NCBI GenBank assembly: GCA_902729315.2
Contig: LR746270.1
Location: forward strand, 1,706,501-1,770,500
Length of the DNA stretch: 64,000 nucleotides
Reading direction: 5' to 3'
From: Spirodela intermedia
Lineage: Eukaryota > Streptophyta > Magnoliopsida > Alismatales > Araceae
Below are positions 1-11,650 of this stretch, piece after piece. The position numbers and the translations under genes were made by a program. The number at the start of each line of letters is the position of its first letter. The first letter of the stretch is position 1. The notes below the pieces were generated by a model that searched no databases, was not told where the DNA came from, and saw only the letters and a program-made list of their open reading frames with translations.

Positions 1-59
1 AAAGTTTGTGCAGATGGTTAAAAGGTCGACATAGGTAAAGACACACATTTTCACTGTAC

Positions 60-3000
60 CTGATAAAAAATTCCATGAGTCGATCTATCTTTTCATATTC
101 ATTTTCCACGAACTTACTCAATAATCTGTCTCGTCTAGAGCCTCTCACTACGCCACCTGCAAAGCGGTGGCAAATGAAATTAGAATTGGTGGACACTGCA
201 GCGCCTTCTTCAGGTTTTACTCAGCACCATTCGCTATGTTGAGAAAGAAAATATAATCGAATGGAAGAAATTTCGTAAATAAACTTTCTGAGGCTGCCAC
301 TCCCGTCCCAGCTTTACACAGAGCGATTTTTCAGCTTGAAAACAAAAATCGAGCATGCGTATGCATACAGAATCAGTGGAAGAAATACCACTGACTTCAT
401 GAAATACATTAGCCATTTAGCACCCCGCCAGGGCCAATCATCCCAAACATAAAACAACACTAACATATAGCAGCACTAAGCACATCGAAAAGGCACGCAT
501 CTCCTCCAGAGCTATCGTTATTCCACGAATTACAGATCAAGCGGTACAATACAAATATGCAGTCAAAGAATTCACTTGCCTTCTTACCAAATAAGGAAGC
601 TATGAGCGAGATAAGACGCTCTTCTAGCTCTTCTTCATATCTCTCCCGCTTGCTCTTCTTGTTCACCGGGATCTGGCATCACCAATGTAATATAGAAGAT
701 TAGCCAAAACACACAAAATAAAAATAAGCGTTGCAAAAAAAATAAAAAGAACAAGAAAAAAGGTGACACGGATACACCATCGGAATAAGAAAAATTATGA
801 ACAACGGTAAACTTTTCAGCACATGAATAAACATAATATCAATAAAGCATAGAAATAGAGGAAATTAGCCAGCAATTTAGGAGAAAAAAGCATGGAGCAA
901 TGATTGAGATATTCAAGAATTTTATCTCAATTAGAATTCAGAAAATAAACTTTTCTGATCTAACAAGTTAATCACAGAAAAACCGTTAGAGTAATTAAAT
1001 TAGATTTCATACAATCTTTCGAAACTTTGGGTGATAAAACGAAAAAGTGAAGTACTGGAACACTAACTAATAAACACTCGAATTCTTAATATGCAGAAAC
1101 CAACTAAATGCGTTCCAGAAAAAAAAAAGAAGACCGCATTTGTTATTGAGATAAATAATGTAGTTATAAAAGGATCTGGTTTCCACGATACTGATATTGA
1201 ACTTGTGATCAGTAAGATTGATCATGAAAGTAATAAAGAAGATGGGATCACTAATACAATATGGTTTAGACATCGATCAGATCATTAGGTGATGAGTTGC
1301 ATCTCAACACCCAGGTTTTCTGTTGCTATAAATGGGGAACGTATTGATTATTTCAAGGTATCAAGTTCAAACGGATTGAGACAAGGAGACAACTTATTCC
1401 CACGTCTCTTCTTGTAGTAGGACAAAATCTTATTCAATGCGGAAAGAAAACAGCTACATAAGGGGTCTAAGGAAAGACCTGCCAGGTAGGGAGAGGATAG
1501 AGATGATGCTAGACCAATACGGAATAATAGAGAAATATACCATTGATTGAGACGATCCAGACAGGCAGGAGTATCAACTATTTTATTTATTCAACAGATT
1601 AGGATGACAGTAAATTAGATCAGAAAAACTCAACCATTAAAGCGGATGTTAGCATTAGAAATGGTTATAAGCCTGCACATCAACTTTGATAAAACACAAA
1701 TCGCTGGAATTTGGAGTCACAAATAGGAAATGAACGCTCCCGTTGGAACATTGGATGCGAAAGTAGTCCGTTTACTTCATATGGGCCTTAATCTTTCTGC
1801 CAACAGGGACAATAACAGGTAATGATCGAACTTAAATTTCGCAGAGAAATGATACGTTAGCAGGACATAGAAACATTTCATCAGAAAAAAAGGACGTCCA
1901 GTTTAGCCACAAACTGCGTTCCACTTCATCAAGGTACTGCACTCCAACTTAATGGCCTTAGAAGCATGCATTCATGCGATCTATAAGTAGACGAAATTGA
2001 AGACCAGTTAATAGGCTAAAGTAACTTTGATACCACCTGTCCAGCAGAAAACCAAGCCCAAACTGAGATCTTCATGTATAGCATGTGCCTCCCATTAATA
2101 ACTTCAAACATCAATGAGACAGGACGGTGTACACAGGATAAGCGCAGCTATCCCAGCTAATGCCTTGGTAAACTCAAAAGACGAGATAGGCTAATAGAGA
2201 GCCTTAGACCCTCACACTAGTTTCTTCCAAGCAATCTTGACTACTTATGACATAAAATTTTAATAAGGTCCCAAAGAAACAGACAACCACATATCCTTAA
2301 GTCACCCAAAAACCAACTGTATAATCACATAAGCAAATAGAAAAGACCGAGAAAGCTCATTAGTAACCGAGTTAACATGAAATCGGCTTTATGTACCCTA
2401 CAGAACCTTTATCAGATTAGAATATGGAACTTATCCTGATTTGTTCAGTCAGAAAATTTCACAGTGGGTATTTATCTTGGTTTCACGTCCTACCAATGAA
2501 AATGACACAGTTTTCATTCCGACTATTACTTTGATCCCTTCAGGGAAAAGCAGAGGTCGCATTTGAGCAGATCAGAGTAGGTTTCAGATTTCTTAAGTTA
2601 TATCTGGAAGCCATGATGCTGCTATAAGGCACCTAACAAAAGGTTTTACCTCGGGATCCTCCAGAAATTAAGTAAAGAGACATACGTTGAACCAGAAGCA
2701 ATACATGGGAAAAAATGCACAAAGCACTGGAAACTAATGAATGCCGAAGAAAATTGATGCTTCATGTAGCACAAATTAAAGTAGTTAAGGACTTGCCTTA
2801 CCCATGAATGCAGCAAAGACTGTCTTCAGGCCCAAGACGTCAACAAACCGCTCACAAACTTGGGGATACTTCGTCATTGCAAAATCAAGCACCTTGATAG
2901 CCGAGCCATAAGCCGACTTCTTTTGCTTCATTATGATAATCATCAACTCCACACCCTCAGATTTGACAAACCTCTCTTTGTTCTCAACCGGCATAAGCAA

Positions 3001-3885
3001 GCAGCACAAGCAATCAAAGAGGTTCTCCAGCATCTCTCCCTCCTCTGAGGTCTTTGGGTCCCTTGATTTGTACATAGCAACAGCCTGCAGCATAGCGTCC
3101 ACGCCATTCATCTGACCCAACCTCTTCTGGTTTGCCGAACTGTTCTGAAGAAGAATAGCCAAAATTTCTGAGGCATATTGCTTGTTGGCATCGAACTCGC
3201 GCACTTTGATCCTTCCCATGAGCCACCTCAGAAGCTTAGTGCGTTCACAGACCATCTCTGCCACAGCAGGTTTCACCTCAATGATGTTCTCAATCGTTGC
3301 AAGGGTGTTGTAGATGGCAGTGGCCTCATCAGGATCGCTCTCCGACAGACGCCCGATATTCTGGACAAGCAGCTCAAGGACATTGTTCTCCACCAGGGCG
3401 TCAACAAGGACCCGCGCGGGGTCGTCATTGTCCTCCAGGACATCCTCGTCGGTAAGGTCCATAAGGAGGCCGACAACATCCACAGCAATGTCAGTGTTCT
3501 CATGGCCAAGGAGCCCAACAATGGAAGGGATAGTGTTGAGGGAGACAAGGTCCGGGTACAGCTCGGGACCACCCGCCAGGATCTTAAGACGCTCGATCTC
3601 GTTGTGAAGCTCGACCTCCGACTCCGCGAACTTATCCGGCTGGTCGGGGAACTTCATCCGAGACTCGAGGTTGTCTCGGAGGCGCCGCTCGAAGGAGAGG
3701 ACGAACTTCTTCATCGTCCGGAGATCGAGAACCTCGATGCCGCCGTTGTGTGATTTCTCCACAGCCTCAAGGAGGGAGAGGTCCACGCCATCTAGGACCC
3801 CGTTCTCGGCCGTCTGCGGAGCCAGGAAAGCCTCGTCTCCCCGCTTTCGCTTCGCGGCCTGCGTCGAGCTATCTTGATCCATCAT
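60..3885 (-). CDS. CTNNBL1: Beta-catenin-like protein 1 (CTNNBL1), partial: 3' exons lie beyond the left edge
   Basis: Three exons are visible on the minus strand: 3885-2797 (363 codons), 672-588 and 156-60. The last ends in a consensus donor (CAG|GTACAG), so the C-terminal exons, about 100 residues, lie outside the window. CTNNBL1 is an armadillo-like nuclear protein of the Prp19/CDC5L spliceosome complex. Evidence is family-wide similarity: the N-terminal CTNNBL domain with a KRKR nuclear signal near residue 13, helical ARM-like repeats, then the conserved blocks RERYEEELEERLISLIASLF and GSRRDRLLSKFVENE across exons 2 and 3. The start is the first ATG of MMDQDSS at 3885; the frame is open further upstream but has no ATG. 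Intron 1 (2796-673, 2.1 kb) begins with GC rather than GT and holds nothing else I recognise. Intron 2 is 587-157. The gene is divergent to DJ1D. Confidence 0.93.
2791..2799 (-). other. Non-canonical GC 5' splice site of CTNNBL1 intron 1
   Basis: On the minus strand the exon ends ATG GGT AAG followed by GCAAGT, the strong consensus of GC-AG introns (AAG|GCAAGT). Using it keeps the frame: MGK joins IPVNKK, matching the MGK-plus-basic stretch of the family. The nearby GT (GGTAAG, exon end at 2802) leaves a one-base overhang that does not fit the phase-0 acceptor at 673/672, so it would shift the frame. Confidence 0.8.
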
Positions 3886-4504
3886 CTCACGATCATGCGG
3901 GGAGGAGTCAGGAATGGAAAACCAGCCAAGCTGCAAAACCCTAACCCTAAATTCTTCCGGGCGGTAGGGGAATTCTCAAGATTTTCTCGTAACCGATGAT
4001 AAGCTTGCTGTAGTTCTGAGATACGATTCATTCTACACGCAAATGTGCGCTAACCTGTCATTACCCGACATCTGTAGACCTTAAATACTGCCACATTTCA
4101 AAAATTTAGCCCACTAGGATATGTGTACAACAGAGGAAATGACAGGTGGGCAACCAGTAGGGAAGAAGGATAAGGCTCCTCTGGACGGAACAAGCGGGTC
4201 CGAGAGGCCTGTTTGGTTCGAGGGTTTTGGCCCAATTGCCACGTGTCATATGTCGCCATGCAAATCCAAACTCAGGACCCACCTTTGTTAAAATTACGAT
4301 GACACCACTGTGCCACATTCCAACGGAGTCGGAGGGAGGTAATATAGTTTCTGTAAATTATAAGGGTGTCTGTGTGATTTCTTTCGTAGATGCCACCTTC
4401 ACTATTTCTAGGCCCTCTGCTCGTCGATGGAGCCCACTCCCTTCCACCCCCGCCTTCAGTTGCAGGTCTCTCTCCACCCCCAGGCAGGAGTCTCTCGAGG
4501 AACC
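3886..4504. promoter_or_regulatory. Shared upstream region of the divergent CTNNBL1 and DJ1D genes
   Basis: About 620 bp separate the two start codons, so both promoters must lie here or overlap. A double telobox-like block AAACCCTAACCCTAAA at about 3936-3951 sits some 50 bp upstream of the CTNNBL1 ATG, probably in its 5' UTR or core promoter. Teloboxes are frequent near the start of plant genes for translation, splicing and cell-cycle functions. I see no clear TATA box for either gene. Confidence 0.55.
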
Positions 4505-7500
4505 ATGACGAAGAGTGTCCTGATTCTGTGCGGTGATTACATGGAGGACTACGAGGTATACCGTCGCTGTCGAATTCCGATTCCTATTTCGTGCTTCCGT
4601 GTTTCTGATCTGCCGTGTCTCTGAGTCCTTCTGCCATTCTGGAATCTCCCTCTATTGCGTCATGTTTACAGGCTTGCTTCGCGGCGATAATGTTTTGAAA
4701 AAATCTGTTTGCAGGTTATGGTGCCGTTCCAAGCGTTGTTGGCTTTCGGAATCAACGTGGATACAGTTTGTCCCGGGAAGAAGGCTGGTGACATCTGCCG
4801 CACGGCCGTCCATCAATTTTCCGGTCACCAGGTATAACCGCAATATATTCAACTCTCCGGATGAGGTTCTACGCTTTCGTAAAAGGCTGGATAACGAACG
4901 CCCGTGTCACTGGTATTTGCTGGTTAAACAAAATGTAATGATAGCAAGTTCTATCTAGTGTTTTTAGTGATTTGCATTATCCGGTGGTCGAAAAAAAAAT
5001 ACTTTAAAATTTGCCTTCTATGGAAATGAAATGGAGAAGGGGTTTATCTTGAGTGTTATGCTCTGGCATTCAACTGAGATTTCTATCGACGTATCACATA
5101 GGCATGTTTTTTAGAATACTATAATTCTTCTCAGATTGACGAGAACCAATGGCATTTGGAATCTGGATACGAGCGTCAGGATTATGCTTGATACAGTACT
5201 ATAAACACATTCAGACGTTGTTCGCAGAAAATATTTAGAAATATGGCAGAAGACACGGGAAGGATGTACAGTTCTTACAACACATACGTCTCTACTCATC
5301 TATAAACCAAAATAAAACTAAAGTTATTCCTAAGATTGATGCTGTGGTTGCCCGTTGACTTCGGAAGAAGTTTCAGATTCTGTGCTTGTCTGACATGCTA
5401 GATTAAGAAAAAAAAGTTTTTATCACATTTGGCCCATTTTTTTGTTCCAGTTTATCTTGTAAAAGCATAAACGACAAACTGTAATCTGATTACTGTTGTT
5501 GCTAGTTCTATGGACATGGTGTTCTCTGATATACTGCCAGGTTAGAAACCTCAGTTATCTGGACGTGTTCAATCCCGAAAGTCTCATTATGCATTTGTGC
5601 TAGAAAAGGATTTTAGCTCTTTTTTCGCTCCATATATTTGGGAGATGTTGAGTTTAGGTTCGCAATCTGTAAGTGTTATGTATGGTTTTAATTTGCAGTT
5701 GAGTGGTTACCATATACCACTTTACTTTACTTTACCTGTGATTATTTGCGAATGTTAGATGCAAAAGACTGAGGCTACTCATTGTATGCTACTTATCGAG
5801 TGCTGATTTAGTACTGTTTTATGTGAAAATATCTTCTAATAACTGTTAGTGAACGACTGACAGATTATTCATTCAATTAGTGGTCATTTTTTCTAAAGAT
5901 TCATGCCTTTACCTCGGTCACTATCTGAATTTATGTTGTTCTAAATGTTTTTTTCTCTTCTTTTTTGTAGACATATTCTGAGTCTCGGGGACATAATTTT
6001 ACACTCAATGCAAGTTTTGATGAGATTGATGTGAGCAAATATGATGCTATACTGATCCCAGGAGGGCGTGCGCCAGAATACCTAGCCATGGACAATTCAG
6101 TTTTGGATGTTGTACGGAAATTTTCCGAGTCTGTGAAGCCAATCGCTTCTATTAGCCATGGACAGTTGGTTTTGGCGGCTGCAGATCTCGTGAAAGGCCG
6201 GAAATGCACAGCATACCAGTCTGTAAAGCCTGTGGTAGTTGCTGCGGGGTCTCACTGGATTGAGTCTGATACAACGGCTAAATGTGTTAAGGACGGTAAC
6301 ATCATTACTGGAGTAACATATAAAGGACATCCTGAGTTTATTCGGCTTTTTGTGGAAGCATTAGGTGGGACCATAACAGGCGCCGATAAAAGGGTCCTGT
6401 TTCTTTGTGGGGTACGCACCTTTTCACTTCCATACACTTATATGTTGCCATGCTTGACAGAATTTGTCGTCTATCCCTTTCTCCCTAGATTTCAGTTCTG
6501 CAGTGATTAACAGACCTTTTCCTACCTTTAATTAATGCGAGTTGGCATTGCTGAATGAAGTATATTATGCGAAGGCAAACAGTAAACTGATAAGTTAGTA
6601 ACCACACATTTAAGGTGATTAACCTTTCTGTTCAATATGGCGTCATTAAAAGAACTTGGAACTGAAAGGATGTTTCGAATAGATTCAGAGATTTGCGTTC
6701 CGTAAAGCTTTGTCTTCCCCTACCCCTCCTGGCAGAACTTGTCGGAGTCGGCACTTGAGATCAACTTTGTTTTATATTTCCTTTGTCCTAGCGCTTAGGC
6801 CTGGCCCCCGATTCATCGCCGGTATATTTTCTGCCCTGGTGGACAAAGAATCGAGAGTCTTGCTTAATTGGCACTCCTACGTAATTCCTCGGTGACTGTA
6901 ACTTGAAATGCTCCTCGGTTGTCGATCACAGTTTTATTCTTGGGAATCAGTCAGGGCATGATGATGTTCTTTTCTAGCCAGATGCAGTAGAGAACCGAAG
7001 TTTGTGGGAGTTCCTTCCTCACTCTCGACATCTTGTGAATAGCCACTATGTCAATCCTCTATTTGATCTAATGCTACCCGAAACTCGTTCTCTCTCAGGA
7101 TTTCATGGAGGACTACGAGGTGATGGTCCCATTTCAAGCTCTCCAAGCAATCGGTTGCCAAGTCGACGCAGTTTGCCCCAACAAGAGGGCGGGTGAAACC
7201 TGCCCGACGGCCATTCACGACTTCGAAGGCGACCAGACGTACAGTGAAAAGCCCGGCCACGACTTCACCCTCAACGCAACCTTCGAGGGTCTGGACGCAG
7301 CAAGCTACGACGGGCTCGTCATCCCCGGTGGCCGAGCCCCAGAATACCTCGCCCTGGATGAGAGAGTCACCGCCATAGCCAAGGACTTCATGGAAAGAGG
7401 AAAGCCAGTTGCCTCCATCTGCCACGGACAGCAGATCCTAGCTGCTGCCGGCGCCCTCAAGGTGACCATCCTCCACATAATTACTACTTTTGAAGAATCA

Positions 7501-7735
7501 TGAATCAAATACCAACTCTGTATTCGGATTTGGGTTCCCATCGCAGGGGAAGAAATGCACAGCCTACCCTGCGGTCAAGCTCAACGTGGTTCTGGGAGGG
7601 GGAGCCTGGCTGGAGCCCGAGCCCATCCACCGTTGCTTCACCGACGGAAATCTGGTGACCGGAGCGGCCTGGCCAGGTCATCCGGAGTTCATCTCCCAGT
7701 TCATAGAGTTACTAGGTGTCAAGGTATTATTCTAA
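4505..7735 (+). CDS. DJ1D: DJ-1 homolog D-like protein, tandem DJ-1/PfpI domains
   Basis: Five exons: 4505-4555, 4715-4831, 5971-6411, 7099-7461, 7547-7735, all phase 0 with GT-AG introns. They encode 386 aa, close to the length I recall for Arabidopsis DJ-1D. DJ-1D proteins are described as glyoxalase III-type enzymes, removing methylglyoxal without glutathione, or as protein/nucleotide protective factors. Each half carries [13 protein letters not shown], GHx[16 protein letters not shown] and GHPEF motifs. The second domain keeps the nucleophile elbow ASICHGQQ (Cys311) and Glu210. In the first domain the elbow reads ASISHGQL, so the expected Cys at residue 118 is Ser (AGC), while Glu17 is retained. 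That domain is probably impaired. The start lies in a good context (aaccATGacg) and gives the family N-terminus [16 protein letters not shown]. Introns of 159, 1139, 687 and 85 bp show no other genes. Confidence 0.95.
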
Positions 7736-7876
7736 GCCGCGAGGCTGATGATACCTTAGTTTGATTATATCGTATACCCATTTGGACCTTCGTCTAAAAG
7801 ACCCTACTTTCCGTGACGATCTGGTAGTGATATACACACCGAGTAATGACTCTCTGGTTTTAAGTATTAATCAGCG

Positions 7877-9000
7877 ATGGCGAACGGAGAATGCCTCCTG
7901 CGTCGATCATGTAGATCAGCAGTGGGCGTGGTTCAGGCGAAGATCGGAGTCTGGGAGGAGAAGCTGCAGGATCTGTGGGGGGCCATGGGTGGCCTGGGGC
8001 CGGCTAGGAAGCCCTGTTGCCTCACCACGAGGGAAGAGAGGGCAGCGGCGGTGCGGCCCTTGGAGGGCTTCTTGGAGATGCCCTTCGAGCAGGCCTTGGG
8101 CGAGTGGGGGTTGTTGTGGCCGTTCAGCCCGCCGGCGTAGATCCGGCACAGCTTCATCTTCTTTCTCTGTGGCCTAAATCATATCCGGGCTCACACTGAG
8201 CCGTGGCAAGATGGGCGTAGGCTCGAAATGCTGGTGTTCGACGGTCACGAATCAGAAAGCTGGATCTTCCGAGCCGACCTCTACTTCTCAATGCATCGGC
8301 TCTCGGCGGCAGATCAACTAACCACAGCATGTATCAGCTTGGAAGGGAAGGCGCTCGCCTGGTTTCGGTGGGCAGAGAAACGGGCACCCTTCCGCAGCTA
8401 GGAGGATCTTCGACAGAGGCTCCTGGAACGCTTCAGTTCCAACCAACTGGGATCCCTCTGTCAGAAATTCCTGGCCATCAGACAGGTTCCGTCACCCCGA
8501 GACAGGATCCTTCCTTCCTGCTTCTGTCCGCGATCCTCGATCATCTTCCGGAACATATTCTTGAAAGCACCTTTCTTACGGGGCTGAGGAAGGAGATACA
8601 AGTGGAGGCCTCCATGCTCGAGGCCCTGGAACTCACGGCAATGATGAAGATGGCCCAACGGGCCGAACTCAAACAAAGCGCCCTGCGGGAAGTCACCATG
8701 GCCAATAGAGCCCAACATTCTGCAAATTCCGAGGGGACCAACTCGGGGTATCAGCTCCGACGACGTCAGTTCTCTGAGCGAGGTCCCCCGCTCAGCCTCA
8801 ACAGCGAAGGGAGGGGATCCATTCCTTAAGAACCTGCGTCAGAGGAAACCGACGACTCCACCTCACCCCGACGGAGATCCAAGCGCGAAGATCATAGGGA
8901 CTCTGTTTCTCATGTAATGAGAAATACGCCCTGGGCCATCGATGCCGTACGGAGCTGCAAGTCACGGTCCTCGAGGAGGAAGAAGAACCGGCGACTCTGG
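7877..9000 (+). mobile_element. Decayed Ty3/gypsy gag fragment
   Basis: From about 8220 the plus strand reads, with frame breaks, as a plant gypsy gag: LEMLVFDGHESESWIFRADL, then LAWFRWAE and GLRKEIQVE. A zinc knuckle follows near 8900-8935 (CFSCN, then LGHRC; CX2CX4HX4C). The lead region 7877-8140 is an 87-codon ORF with a coiled-coil-like KIGVWEEKLQDLWG segment and may be the gag N-terminus. There are internal stops and frameshifts, and no protease, RT or integrase follows, so this is a dead gag-only fragment. It begins about 140 bp past the DJ1D stop. Confidence 0.65.
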
Positions 9001-10500
9001 TGGACTAAGGAAGGTCAAGGAGCGGCAAAAGGGATAACACGCACAGAAAATGACCCGAAACGAGGGGGTTCAGCCTCCTATCTCGACTTCTCTTCCTACC
9101 CTTTCTCCAGCTGGGGCCTCATATTTGTAGCCGTCTTGCGGCTGATTTGACACCTTCCTTTCTGTGGTTAAAGACGTCCCGTCTCCTTAGTCGGTGGTTA
9201 GCGGTGGTTTACCGTCAGGACCTTCGGCGGGGGGATGTCCCTGGTCCGCCAGCGTCCCATTACACGGCCAGGTCCTCCAGGCACCTAGCCGCCGTCAGGC
9301 AGGTGAACGACTGCGACTTGCCCTAGAAATGCTTCGACAGCTCCCTCGTCCATCAGCCGAGTTAGGACAGAAGCAGGAAGGAAGGAAAAAAAGAAGTGGA
9401 TCTGATCGGGGCGACGCGCTCGGGAGGGAGCTGCGCTGCGAGAGAGGGCATCTTGAAGAGGTCCCCCTACCGATCCGGTGGCGGCGCCGCCACCTCGCCG
9501 TCGTCGTCCTCGGCGAACTCCGACTAGGAGGAGCCGCCGTCGTCATCGCCGGAGCCGGCCGACGAGGAGGACGCCCTCCCAAGGTCATCTTCCTCGTCTT
9601 CCATGACCCCCCCTGCCGTCGTACGTGAGCGCCGTCCCGTCGTGCTACGAAGTCGAGAGAGAGAGAGGGAACGCGGCCTAGTGTTACGAAGTCGTAGCCC
9701 AGACGGTTGCAAGAAACACCCTCGTGCCAGGATAGAGTGGGGGAGAGAGAGAGAGAGAGAGCGGGTGGGGCGAAGCGCCACGTGTTCGTAACCCACACCC
9801 GCTGGCAGGAAGAACCCTCCCGCCAAGAGAGAGAGGTAGGGCGGCTGCTCCTTGAGCTTGCAGTGCGACACAGACATCAACGTTAGGGATGACATCAGGT
9901 CACCATTAGCATCATCAGAATCGGATGGCCAGATGGACGAATCCATGGCTGTGGCCGTGCTCGCCGGAGTGATGCTGCTTCCTCATCGTGGATCCCTTGC
10001 TAGAGGAATCGGCTGGTTAGCAAGATTCAAAGACCTCAGTGGCGAAGGTGGAAGTCCAAGTTCCCACCAGTTTCCCAGTGCTGGCGCGGCCCGTCGGCGT
10101 CGAAAGCTTTCCACGCCAACGACAAATGGTGGAGAAATTTCCTGAATAGATAACGCTGGGCAGCGATAGTTCTAGAGGGAGCCGATGAAATGTATCGAGA
10201 AAAGTTTGAGAGCTTTCCGATGGAATTGCAGCGATCAAGAGGGAGACCTCGAGCATCGCCAGCTTCCACCGGGAATCCTCACCAAGTGGGAAAGGTGGCA
10301 CTGGAGAGGGGATGGGCTCGGGCGGCAGCCTGTTGGTATCTGACATGAGCCTGAGGACCACTGCGCAGGGCTCCGGGATGTGGGGGGGTGCTGGCCAGCT
10401 GATCGGTCTGGCAGAGGCGGCGAGGACGAACCCAGCTAGGATGGCGCGAAGGCGGAGCACGCTGCCGGATGAGCTGAGGCGGTCGGGTAAATTTTATTTA
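9001..10500. other. GC-rich block with no assignable gene
   Basis: GC content is much higher than in the AT-rich DNA that follows. Several overlapping ORFs exist on both strands, the longest on the minus strand at 9295-9798 (167 codons), 10017-10460 (147) and 9524-9946 (140). Their composition is Arg/Ser/Pro-biased, as expected from GC-rich non-coding sequence, and I recognise no domain. GA runs occur at about 9655-9672 and 9744-9762. It may be gag-flanking or LTR-derived sequence, or an unrecognised short gene. Confidence 0.3.
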
Positions 10501-10529
10501 AAACTTTGAAAGAGAGACCATAATTTTAT

Positions 10530-11650
10530 GAGGACATGACGTAAAAATTCTCAATCGATTTCAAATACATCCCTGTAAAATTGACGACTCTTTTTCTGTG
10601 CCTCCATTTTAAAAATTTTCGGTGACAACGCTTGTCGAGGTATATTTAATTTCACCCCTATGAATAACGATACTTTTGGAAGCACCACCACCACAGAAAT
10701 TTTACGTCTATGTATATTCTAATTTAGTCCTTAATAAATTTGAGGATTTTAGTTAGACTCGTTTTATATAACATCTAACTATTTCACCTTCTATTGGGGT
10801 ATTTAAAATTACCCCTCTCAAATTTGATGATTCTTCAATTCGGCTAGAATAAAAAGAAATTTTGTATGCCATAATCTGTACTATTTTCAGTTCAAACCTT
10901 ATAAAATTGAGAACTATTTTCTTGTACCATCATTTTAATAAATTTTTTATGTGTACGTGTATTCTAAAATACTCCTATAAAATTAGGATTCTCATGTTGG
11001 CTACTATTTTTAGATGTTTAAATATGTGTCCCCATACATTTAAGAATTCTCCCTTATAAATTTGAAGATTCTTCAATTCTATTAGAACAATAATAATATA
11101 TGAATATCCATATGATCACATCTAATTCATTTCAATTATATCCTTACAAAATTGATGACTATTTTGCTGGCATCTATTTCATAAATGTGAGGTACCAAGG
11201 CTTTTTGATCTATAATTTCCTCCACACCCCTATAAAATTTGAAAATATTTCTTGAGAATGATCACTTTTGAAATCTTGCAAAAGTACAATCATGGCTCTT
11301 TATATTTTTTATCAAGAGCCCTACAAAGATAAGGATTTTTTTTGTTCTATATATTGCCCTTTCTCAAAACATTTGAAATCCCCCCCTTAAAATTGATGAT
11401 TCTTCAAATTGGTTAGAATAATTAGAAATTTCGAATGTGCTCTAAAGTCAACTATTTTCAGTATTATCTTAATAAAATATTGGACTATTTTTCATGTGGA
11501 GCCATTATAATCACATCTTGGTATAATATTTAGTATTCTCCCTATAAGCATAAGATTCTTATATTAGACTACCATTTAATAATATTTTAGTCTCTAACCA
11601 CATTTCAGTACATTTAAAATTACATAATCTTAATACTCATTAGAAATTTT
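10530..11650. repeat. Four diverged tandem copies of a long AT-rich repeat
   Basis: A recurring series of sub-motifs appears four times in the same order. Anchor 1 (aaaattga-gact-ttttct followed by a ccat-ttta stretch) starts near 10577, 10903, 11147 and 11473. Anchor 2 (a stretch resembling gtattct-aata-ctcct-ataaa) follows each near 10711, 10956, 11210 and 11520. A third element resembling gatgattcttcaattgg-tagaat is at about 10826, 11063 and 11395. Spacing alternates between roughly 245 and 328 bp. Copies are too diverged to be recent. Confidence 0.6.

Noticed and set aside
3178-3753. Plus-strand ORF of 191 codons
   Set aside because: It is the antisense shadow of CTNNBL1 exon 1, whose protein matches a known family.
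4200-4225. Sequence ggttcgagggtttt resembling a tRNA T-arm
   Set aside because: No matching A box, acceptor stem or cloverleaf around it.
9295-10460. Several minus-strand ORFs of 140-167 codons
   Set aside because: Overlapping frames with low-complexity Ser/Arg/Pro translations and no motif. Retained only as an unassigned block.
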